Assembly (NCBI GenBank): GCA_002712135.1
Contig: PASO01000006.1
Coordinates: forward strand, 23,305-28,521
Origin: Gammaproteobacteria bacterium
Lineage (GTDB): Bacteria; Pseudomonadota; Gammaproteobacteria; Pseudomonadales; Azotimanducaceae
Reading direction: 5' to 3'
Length of the DNA: 5,217 bases
In this document: positions 1-5,217 of the stretch, piece by piece
How the letters are laid out: the number at the start of each line of letters is the position of its first letter
Position numbering within the stretch: the stretch's first letter is position 1
Translations under genes and position numbers: made by a program
Notes under the pieces: generated by a model
What the model was told of the DNA's origin: nothing
What the model saw: the letters and a program-made list of their open reading frames with translations, nothing else
Databases searched by the model: none

Positions 1-397
1 TGCGTATCAGCTGAATAGTTTCACGTATATAATCGACGGAGTCCGCCGCAGGTACGACCTTAATTTTGTCGATATCTGCATTAGTGCGTATAGGATTACT
101 GATGTCAGGCCCTATTCCTGGTAAGTAATCCAAAATGCAACCCATGGGCTCAAGTATAGGCAATAGATCCGTAAACAGAATGGCTGCATCAACTCCCAGA
201 ATTCGCTGCGCATCGCATGTGACTTTTGCGGCCAGTTCAGGTGACTTGAAAAACGTGAGGCTTGGTGTATTACCCTTAACCTCATGATATTCCGGCATAT
301 AGCGACCAGCCTGACGATACAACCAAATAGGCGTATAATCAGTTTTCTGCCCGCGGCAGGCTTTCAAAAATGCACAATCATCTAGTCGTGACGACAT
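1..397 (-). CDS. hemE: Uroporphyrinogen decarboxylase, N-terminal part (cut by window edge)
   Basis: HemE removes the four acetate carboxyl groups of uroporphyrinogen III to give coproporphyrinogen III, a cytoplasmic step of haem synthesis. The 132 visible residues read straight through to the edge. They hold the family's opening FLKACRG (10-16), the signature WLYRQAGRYMPEY (25-37), whose RQAGRY supplies the substrate-binding arginines, FFKSPELAA (49-57), and GVDAAILFTDLL (68-79) with the catalytic Asp at 77 (equivalent to human D86, from family knowledge). The ATG at 395-397 is chosen because it places FLKACRG about ten residues in, as usual for the family. The frame stays open upstream to a TAG at 659-661, but that part encodes the cyclase remnant. 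Only a weak GGA precedes the ATG, with no clear Shine-Dalgarno. A TATAAT lies 21 bp upstream. About two thirds of the protein is outside the window. Confidence 0.95.
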   Translation of the reverse strand, partial: MSSRLDDCAFLKACRGQKTDYTPIWLYRQAGRYMPEYHEVKGNTPSLTFFKSPELAAKVTCDAQRILGVDAAILFTDLLPILEPMGCILDYLPGIGPDISNPIRTNADIDKIKVVPAADSVDYIRETIQLIR

Positions 398-447
398 TGC
401 TAGTCCAAAAAAGCCTATATTATACCTTAGTGTCCCCCCGGTATCCG
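398..447 (-). promoter_or_regulatory. Candidate sigma70 promoter of hemE
   Basis: On the minus strand a perfect -10 box TATAAT occupies 419-424. With a 17 bp spacer the -35 position (442-447) reads CGGATA, matching only three of six consensus bases. The expected start is near 412, giving a leader of about 15 nt before the hemE ATG. The site lies inside the pseudogene tail and would free hemE from reading through it. A run of six T at 407-412 falls at the predicted start of the transcript. The -10 is strong, but the -35 and activity are unproven. Confidence 0.5.
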
Positions 448-1201
448 GCGCTTCTAGTGAGCCTTCTTCGCAATAGAAACCAATCAGATCATCGATTCCC
501 TTTACCGTGACCAACGTTCTCTCGCCACGCTTTATTTGGTCACGAGGCAGTTTATCGGTTGCATCTGAGATCAGAACCTCATCAGACGCCGCACAAGCTT
601 GCAGGCGACTGGCACAATTAACAGTACTACCGATCGCATTAAACTCTATCCATTCTGACTAACCAAAGTTACCCCCCGCAAAAAAGCGAGAATGAATACC
701 GATACGAATATGAAAACGTTGTCTTAACTACTGCTATCCTAGAGTAATCTGGCTAAGTTTCTCTTATATAACAATTGTCATTTGGACGCATGCTATTGCG
801 TCCTTCCTGATGTCAGTGGACTGACCGTACTGAATCATTGCGCCATCGCCCATGAACTTATCTTCTGTTTCACCATAGCAATGCGCAAGACACGCCATTT
901 TATGCAGATACTCATTCAGCAACCTTGTGAGCGTATTTTCATTAAGTCCAAACATCAGATGCGTAAACAATTCGATATCTGAGAAAAAAACAGTCAGACG
1001 GCACCTCCAGCCAGGAATCCTTTGATTCTCTGCTATCAAGTGAAACACTTGCTAAGCCATGTAGGGCTTGAGTCTAGATTATAGGGCCTCGTTCCCTTTT
1101 TCCAACACGTCGATGATCCTCAACCAGCAGCGATATGTATTAGAAGCAAAGATAGGAAACCAACCCTCTGAAGCATACAAACAAGCACTCATTATATCCT
1201 A
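398..1201 (-). pseudogene. Class III adenylate/guanylate cyclase, linker and catalytic domain (decayed)
   Basis: One minus-strand frame from about 1198 to hemE reads as a class III cyclase, which would make a cyclic nucleotide from ATP or GTP. In order it shows a linker resembling LKPYMAxQVFHLIAENQ (about 1020-1072), the metal-site motif LTVFFSDI with its Asp at 977-979, NEYLHKMA, DKFMGDGAM with the second metal Asp at 845-847, DAIACVQM, HIRIGIHS and GGNFG, then EWIEFNAIGSTVNCASRLQ (retaining the Asn and Arg of VNxASR), and a VKGI tail near 505-520. The frame is interrupted by TAG 1199-1201, TAA 1079-1081, TAG 1052-1054, TAA 764-766, TAG 734-736, TAG 728-730 and TAG 659-661. Other drift: DIELFT where DIxGFT is usual, and HSR where HSG is usual. 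The longest open piece (764-1048) contains only half the catalytic domain. The natural 3' end is unclear because no stop separates it from hemE. It is the second half of the gene starting at 1499. Confidence 0.88.
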
Positions 1202-1223
1202 GACCAAACTCATTTTTGCTACG

Positions 1224-1499
1224 TTAGCAGGAAAGAAAAAAACCCACAGACAAAGACAACAACAGTGTGTGCTTCGCGCCAGCAGAGTGTTCCAAAAAGT
1301 GTCTGCTTGTAAGCATTAACAGGTGGGGATACAACAGCACGGTGATAGTCAACATCGCCAACCCAAATGACGATTTATCTAAAAGCGAAACAGTTAACGC
1401 GGCACCGAGATAAACCATGACGCTGGCGACAATAGGTAAGGCCAACAAGACAACTGCTCTGCTTGCGTATACTCTGGCTAAAGATATACGCCATGTCAT
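1224..1499 (-). pseudogene. MASE2 membrane sensor domain remnant of the broken cyclase
   Basis: A 91-codon piece from ATG 1497-1499 to TAA 1224-1226. It begins with a short basic stretch, then hydrophobic segments at about residues 15-35 and 43-64 and the start of a third at 77-91. YPHL (57-60) followed by a charged loop and HTLLLSLSVGFF resembles MASE2, a membrane domain found in front of bacterial cyclase and GGDEF domains. The catalytic remnant continues 25 bp on in another frame, so a frameshift separates the halves. Only about 45 codons lie between here and the catalytic core. Intact MASE2 proteins, as I recall them, have further membrane helices at this point, so an internal deletion is also likely. 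It begins 12 bp after the fabV stop with no clear ribosome site. MASE2 is assigned from motif memory; a stand-alone small membrane protein is the alternative. Confidence 0.7.
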
Positions 1500-1511
1500 A
1501 GCGAGATTAAG

Positions 1512-2702
1512 CTAATCTACAAGCGGCATCTCGACAGCCTGTTCTACTTCCGCTGCATAGTCGACCTGAGAGAAGCCAAATCCGTGCAACTGCAAGAAGG
1601 CTTTCTGATATCCGGCAAAATCTGTCAGCTCGTTAAGATTGCTCTGGCTGACTTTAGCCCAGTTTTCTCGCACATAGGATTGGATCTCATCTGAGAGCTC
1701 CCACTCGTCCATACGAATTCTTCCAGCATCGTCTTGTTCGAGCCTACGTTCTCCGAACAGTTGGGACGCAAACAGGCTAGTGGTTTGTTCGATACATCCC
1801 TCGTGATTGCCCGCCGCCTTCATCGCCTTGAATAACAGCGAAAGGTAAAGAGACATTCCCGGTATCGCCGACGATGCCCCGGTAAGCAAACCTTTCATTA
1901 CCGCTACTCGCGCAGTCCCCTCTACGCTAGCCATTTTCTCGTTTAGCGCCAGGGCAGCACGATCTAGATCCTCCTTTGCTTTACCGATGGTGCCGTGATA
2001 ATAAATTGGCCACGTTACCTCGCTACCCAGGTATGTATAGTTCGTTGTAATACAACCTTCTGCCAACACGCCAGCTTCCATTAGCGCTTTGATCCAAAGC
2101 TCCCAGTCCTCGCCACCCATTACCTTAACCGTATCGCGAATTTCTTCATGCGTGGCAGGCTCTAGGCTCACCGGACGAATCTCGGCGCTATTAATATCGA
2201 TGGTCACGCCAGAAAATGGCTCGTCAATAGGCTTCAAAACAGAACGGCAAACTGTACCATCCGCCAGTTCCCTCTGGGGCGCAGCAAGCGAATAGACAAC
2301 CATATCGATACAACCAAGTTCTTTATTGATAAGTTCGATTGCCCGTTGCTTCAAACTCTCCGAGTACGCATCACCATTAATGTTTCGCGCATATAGTCCT
2401 GCCAATGCCGCCTCTTCAGTAAACGCCGCAGATTTGTACCAGCCTGGGGACGCGGTTCTTTTCTTGACCGCAGGTCGTTCAAAAAAGACACCAATGGTAG
2501 ACGCACCGCACCCAAACGCCGCAGAAATACGCGATGCAAGCCCATAGCCTCCAGAGGCTCCTATCACCAAGACACGAGAAGGACCATCTTTTATACGCCC
2601 GTTTTCTTTGACATGGGCGATCTGCTCCCGAACATCCTGGGCACATCCTGTCGGATGTGCAGTAGTACACAAAAAGCCTTTTATTCGAGGTTCAATTATC
2701 AT
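1512..2702 (-). CDS. fabV: Enoyl-[acyl-carrier-protein] reductase, FabV type (NADH)
   Basis: FabV reduces trans-2-enoyl-ACP (or -CoA) with NADH, the last step of each elongation cycle of fatty-acid synthesis, in the cytoplasm. The 396 residues match the usual length of about 400 and look intact. The N-terminus MIIEPRIKGFLCTTAHP is typical. The dinucleotide fold shows VLVIGASGGYG (44-54), GVFFERP (71-77) with Glu75 after the second strand, INGDA (108-112) and DMVVYSLAAP (133-142). MGGEDWELWIKAL (195-207) is family-diagnostic, and the catalytic Tyr-x8-Lys is Tyr234 and Lys243 in IYYHGTIGKAK. ELTDFAGYQKAFL is the conserved C-terminal part. TGAGGA at 2714-2719 lies 11 nt before the ATG, somewhat far but usable. 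The gene follows lgt by 20 bp on the same strand, so co-transcription is likely. FabV enzymes are known as triclosan-insensitive alternatives to FabI; whether a fabI also exists cannot be seen here. Confidence 0.96.
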   Translation of the reverse strand: MIIEPRIKGFLCTTAHPTGCAQDVREQIAHVKENGRIKDGPSRVLVIGASGGYGLASRISAAFGCGASTIGVFFERPAVKKRTASPGWYKSAAFTEEAALAGLYARNINGDAYSESLKQRAIELINKELGCIDMVVYSLAAPQRELADGTVCRSVLKPIDEPFSGVTIDINSAEIRPVSLEPATHEEIRDTVKVMGGEDWELWIKALMEAGVLAEGCITTNYTYLGSEVTWPIYYHGTIGKAKEDLDRAALALNEKMASVEGTARVAVMKGLLTGASSAIPGMSLYLSLLFKAMKAAGNHEGCIEQTTSLFASQLFGERRLEQDDAGRIRMDEWELSDEIQSYVRENWAKVSQSNLNELTDFAGYQKAFLQLHGFGFSQVDYAAEVEQAVEMPLVD

Positions 2703-2722
2703 TATTTATTTCGTCCTCAATC

Positions 2723-3499
2723 TTAAACCTTACGATAGCTGATTATCAGAAATGCTAAACCGCACAGAAGCATAGGCAAGGATAACAGCTGACCCGTCGT
2801 TATCCACCCAAACGCCACGAAACCAATGTGCGCATCCGGCTCACGAAAAAGTTCCGTTAGACCACGCAACAATCCATAAGCAAACAAGAACATTCCCGAG
2901 ACCGCCATCGGTGGGCGTGACCTCGAGGCAAAGACCCACAGCACGATAAAAAGCACCAGTCCCTCTATCACTGCCTGATACAAACTCGACGGGTGCCTTG
3001 TAACCGAATCTCCAGGATAGACTACTGCCCAAGGTAAGTCCGATACCCGGCCCGGGAGCTCACCGTTAATGAAGTTACCGATTCGTCCACATCCGAGGGC
3101 CAGCGGAACACTGGGTGATACGAGATCCATAAGGGCAAAGAATTTTTTATTATGCTTTTTTGCGTAAAGAAGAACCGCAAATATTACGCCAAGCAATCCG
3201 CCATGGAATGACATCCCTCCCTGCCAAAACTTGAACAAACTCAATGGGTCGTCTATCAGCTGATCCATTCCATAAAAAAGCATGTAGCCCATGCGACCAC
3301 CCAGTATTACACCGAAAACGCCATAACTAATAAGGTCCGTTAGCGCTTCCTTTGACCAACCCAGATTGTGGCGAGTATTTCGATTATGAATCGTCCACCA
3401 TACTAACACGATACCAACAATGTAACTTATGGCGTACCAGTGTATTGCTAGCGCACCAAGTTCCAACGCTACGGGGTCTAGCTCAGGGTATTGCCACAT
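2723..3499 (-). CDS. lgt: Phosphatidylglycerol--prolipoprotein diacylglyceryl transferase
   Basis: Lgt is an inner-membrane enzyme that moves diacylglyceryl from phosphatidylglycerol to the lipobox cysteine of prolipoproteins, the first step of lipoprotein maturation. The 258-residue product is strongly hydrophobic, with several membrane helices. Motifs in order: HWYAISY (20-26), whose Tyr22 matches E. coli Tyr26; LGGRMGYMLFY (66-76); GGMSFHGGLLG (94-104), whose His99 matches E. coli His103; the Lgt signature GCGRIGNFINGELPGR (136-151), with Arg139, Asn142, Glu147 and Gly150; RHPSSLYQ (168-175); and ELFREPDAHIG (216-226). It is about 33 residues shorter than the E. coli protein, mainly because the loop before RHPSSLY is short; all key residues remain. 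A strong Shine-Dalgarno fixes the ATG. It sits two genes from ptsP and leads into fabV rather than the thyA found after lgt in E. coli. Confidence 0.98.
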   Translation of the reverse strand: MWQYPELDPVALELGALAIHWYAISYIVGIVLVWWTIHNRNTRHNLGWSKEALTDLISYGVFGVILGGRMGYMLFYGMDQLIDDPLSLFKFWQGGMSFHGGLLGVIFAVLLYAKKHNKKFFALMDLVSPSVPLALGCGRIGNFINGELPGRVSDLPWAVVYPGDSVTRHPSSLYQAVIEGLVLFIVLWVFASRSRPPMAVSGMFLFAYGLLRGLTELFREPDAHIGFVAFGWITTGQLLSLPMLLCGLAFLIISYRKV

Positions 3500-3503
3500 A
3501 CAT

Positions 3504-3509
3504 CCTCCT
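3504..3509 (-). promoter_or_regulatory. Ribosome binding site of lgt
   Basis: The minus strand reads AGGAGG, a full Shine-Dalgarno, 4 nt before the ATG at 3497-3499. It is the strongest ribosome site in the window and decides the lgt start. A second ATG at 3501-3503 overlaps the gap but lies in another frame. The site also overlaps the proposed -35 region of the divergent NRDE gene. Confidence 0.85.
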
Positions 3510-3536
3510 GATAGAACTTATTCACTCTGATACACT
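3508..3536 (+). promoter_or_regulatory. Candidate promoter of the NRDE-family gene
   Basis: On the plus strand CTGATA (3508-3513, four of six matches to TTGACA) is followed by a 17 bp spacer and TACACT (3531-3536, four of six matches to TATAAT). The -10 has an upstream TG at 3528-3529, making an extended -10 element. Transcription would start near 3543, about 23 nt before the preferred ATG at 3566. Found by eye; moderate support only. I saw no equally good promoter for lgt in the same gap. Confidence 0.35.
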
Positions 3537-3565
3537 CTTTGGCTTTTCCCGATGACGCAGTCTCA

Positions 3566-4282
3566 ATGTGTTTAATCCTGTTTGCAATAGCTCCGATTGA
3601 TCATTTCCGGTTCGTAGTCGCGGCAAACAGAGATGAGTACTATAAACGGCCGACTCGCCCCGCCACATTTTGGCCAGAAAACCCCGAGATATTAGCAGGC
3701 AAAGACCTTTCGATGGGTGGCACATGGATGGGAATCACTAAATCTGGTCGCTTTGCGGCGGTAACCAATTTTCGTGAAACACCTAACAAACCCGATCGTC
3801 CAATGTCTCGCGGAGAAATTACCACACGATTTTTGGATTCATCGGACCCTATTGAAGACTACCTGGATAACCTGGCAACTCGCTCGTATCTGTATCGCGG
3901 GTTCAATCTTATACTTGGCGACGGTAACGATTTTTTCTATTACAGCAATCAATTGGGAGGTCGTACAAAGCTTGATCCTGGGTTCTACGGATTGAGCAAT
4001 CAACTACTTGATTGCGACTGGCCCAAAGTTAATGAGGGCAGAGAAAAGTTTCGCGCGAAGATTGAATCAAAAGACTTGGATCTCACGCTATTTGATCTGC
4101 TATCCGATGAAGGGGACAGTCGCGCATTCTCCAACAGCTTTATCGCATCGGCAGATTACGGTACTCGCTCACAGACCGTAATCACCTGGAGAACAGACGA
4201 CAAAATAAAGTTTGTAGAAAAGAACTTTTCAAAAAGGGGTAAACCAACGTCCAGCAACGAATTTACTTTTTCGGTCGTTTAA
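3566..4282 (+). CDS. NRDE family protein (TANGO2 homologue)
   Basis: A 238-residue protein of the NRDE/TANGO2 family, conserved from bacteria to humans. Its exact biochemistry is unsettled: the fold is thought to resemble Ntn hydrolases, and eukaryotic TANGO2 has been linked to lipid or haem handling. Visible motifs are the start MCLILFAI with Cys2, the family name motif NRDE (21-24), AGKDLSMGGTWMGI (44-57), FAAVTNFRE (63-71), SRGE, and YGLSNQLLDCDWPKV towards the middle. There is no signal peptide or membrane segment, so it is probably cytoplasmic. The frame can be opened earlier from a TTG at 3539, but the family begins Met-Cys, so the ATG at 3566 is preferred although no Shine-Dalgarno precedes it. 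It faces away from lgt across 66 bp and converges on ptsP, its TAA overlapping the ptsP TAA by two bases. Confidence 0.93.
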   Translation: MCLILFAIAPIDHFRFVVAANRDEYYKRPTRPATFWPENPEILAGKDLSMGGTWMGITKSGRFAAVTNFRETPNKPDRPMSRGEITTRFLDSSDPIEDYLDNLATRSYLYRGFNLILGDGNDFFYYSNQLGGRTKLDPGFYGLSNQLLDCDWPKVNEGREKFRAKIESKDLDLTLFDLLSDEGDSRAFSNSFIASADYGTRSQTVITWRTDDKIKFVEKNFSKRGKPTSSNEFTFSVV

Positions 4283-5217
4283 CGAGAGCGAATTACCTGA
4301 CCCAACCCAGCTTTGCGCAGTTCCTCATCAACTAGATTCTTGATCAGATACGCGTTGTCCATCTTAAGCGTCTGGTTGAGGATTCGCTTCGCCTTCTCTA
4401 ATGAAAAACTAGAAAGCGCCCACTTGACCATCAACAGATTCGTAGCGTTCATGGATAACACATCGTATCCCATTGCAGTTAACAGCAAGGCCGCCGATGG
4501 GTTTCCAGCCATCTCTCCACAAACACCGAGCGGTTTGCCCTCCGAATGCGCGGCAGTGGCGACATGCTGGAGCGCCTGCAAAACAGCAGGATGAAACTCT
4601 TGAAACAGTTCGGCGACCCGTGCATTGTTCCGATCTACTGCCAACATATACTGGATGAGATCATTACTACCTACAGAAAGGAAATCGACGCGTTTCGCAA
4701 TATCTCTTGCCTGGTAGACTGCTGCAGGAACCTCAATCATCACCCCCACATCTGGCATCTTGACCTCAATGCCTTCTTCTATGATTTCTCGGTAACACCT
4801 AGAAATCAGTCGCTGAGCCTCATCAATCTCCGCAATACTAGTCACCATCGGTAACATTATCCGCAAATAGTTATCAATGCCTTCGTTGGCTTTTATCATT
4901 GCACGAACCTGTGCAATGAAAATCTCTCGGTGATCCAACGTTACCCTGATACCCCTCCAGCCTAGGAAGGGGTTTTCTTCCTCAATAGGAAAATATGACA
5001 AAGACTTGTCACCACCAATATCCAACGTACGCATGGTGACCGGCCGAGGGTGAAACGCCTGAAGGTGCTCCCTATAGATAACCCGCTGCTCTTCCTCAGT
5101 GGGGAAACGGTCGTTCATCATGAAGTGAACCTCGGTACGATAAAGTCCAACGCCTTCCGCGCCACGACCAAGGGATCGAGCTATGTCGGTTAGCAGCCCT
5201 GTGTTAACCCATAATCC
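4279..5217 (-). CDS. ptsP: Phosphoenolpyruvate-protein phosphotransferase, nitrogen PTS (EI-Ntr), C-terminal part
   Basis: PtsP takes phosphate from PEP and passes it via NPr (PtsO) to EIIA-Ntr (PtsN), a cytoplasmic regulatory relay tied to nitrogen and potassium status. The 312 visible residues cover the PEP-binding barrel. Fragment positions: GVGLYRTE (22-29); FM and RFPTEEEQ, typical of PtsP; MRTLDIGGDK (62-71) and LGWRGIRVTLD (85-95), carrying PEP-binding arginines; IMLPMVTS (120-127); VMIEVPAA (159-166) and VGSNDLIQYMLAVDRNN (182-198), whose Glu162 and Asp186 correspond to the metal ligands of EI; and GVCGEMAGNP (231-240), whose Cys233 (codon 4519-4521) is the general acid. The C-terminus GLGQVIR resembles the E. 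coli PtsP end. An internal ATG at 5119-5121 is not the start, since conserved sequence continues upstream to the window edge. The GAF and phosphohistidine domains lie outside. PtsI is the alternative, made less likely by these motifs and by nearby lgt. Confidence 0.94.
   Translation of the reverse strand, partial: GLWVNTGLLTDIARSLGRGAEGVGLYRTEVHFMMNDRFPTEEEQRVIYREHLQAFHPRPVTMRTLDIGGDKSLSYFPIEEENPFLGWRGIRVTLDHREIFIAQVRAMIKANEGIDNYLRIMLPMVTSIAEIDEAQRLISRCYREIIEEGIEVKMPDVGVMIEVPAAVYQARDIAKRVDFLSVGSNDLIQYMLAVDRNNARVAELFQEFHPAVLQALQHVATAAHSEGKPLGVCGEMAGNPSAALLLTAMGYDVLSMNATNLLMVKWALSSFSLEKAKRILNQTLKMDNAYLIKNLVDEELRKAGLGQVIRSR

Noticed and set aside
347..359. Short inverted repeat CTGCC-CGC-GGCAG, a possible hairpin
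   Set aside because: It lies in hemE codons 13-17 encoding the conserved ACRGQ stretch, has only a 5 bp stem and no following T-run.
782..982. Plus-strand open frame opposite the cyclase remnant
   Set aside because: It is antisense to clear cyclase motifs, has no recognisable domain and no ribosome site, so it is a shadow frame.
659..1201. Stop-codon recoding or readthrough to restore the cyclase
   Set aside because: Both TAG and TAA interrupt the frame and a frameshift lies upstream. fabV ends at a normal TAG, and lgt, ptsP and the NRDE gene end at TAA. Simple pseudogenisation explains it better.
2089..2547. Plus-strand open frames opposite fabV
   Set aside because: They lie wholly within the intact fabV gene and show no family features.
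3539..3565. Upstream TTG start for the NRDE protein
   Set aside because: It would add nine unconserved residues before the family's Met-Cys start, and no ribosome site precedes it.
4313..4854. Plus-strand open frames opposite ptsP
   Set aside because: The minus strand carries the conserved EI motifs throughout; these frames are by-products of its codon pattern.
5119..5121. ATG as the ptsP start
   Set aside because: Conserved PtsP sequence, including GVGLYRTE, continues in frame upstream to the window edge.

Overview
The window carries six loci in the style of a moderate-GC gammaproteobacterium. The main clue is a ptsP and lgt neighbourhood, as in E. coli (rppH-ptsP-lgt-thyA), together with a FabV-type enoyl reductase. 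I cannot name a genus. All five real genes belong to known families, and I see no mobile element, CRISPR array, RNA gene or undescribed system.

Layout from the right edge leftwards: (1) 4279-5217, minus strand, the C-terminal 312 residues of PtsP (EI-Ntr), running off the window. (2) 3566-4282, plus strand, an NRDE/TANGO2-family protein that meets ptsP tail to tail, the two stop codons sharing one TTAA. (3) 2723-3499, minus strand, lgt, divergent from the NRDE gene across about 66 bp. (4) 1512-2702, minus strand, fabV, 20 bp behind lgt and probably co-transcribed. (5) About 398-1499, minus strand, a broken class III adenylate/guanylate cyclase: a MASE2 membrane sensor remnant, a frameshift, then a catalytic domain with several in-frame stops. 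(6) 1-397, minus strand, the N-terminal 132 residues of HemE, running off the left edge.

The genes are mostly housekeeping. PtsP starts the nitrogen phosphotransferase relay, Lgt makes the first lipid modification of lipoproteins, FabV finishes the elongation cycle of fatty-acid synthesis, and HemE decarboxylates uroporphyrinogen III in haem synthesis. lgt and fabV both concern membrane lipids, but a functional link is inference.

The most interesting part is 1-1499. The dead cyclase keeps one reading frame over about 800 bp despite six in-frame stops, and that frame runs without a stop from its last nonsense codon into hemE. hemE has a perfect TATAAT just upstream of its start, inside the pseudogene tail, so it probably has its own promoter. 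No stretch over 300 bp is unexplained: 398-1499 is pseudogene and the rest is coding apart from short gaps.
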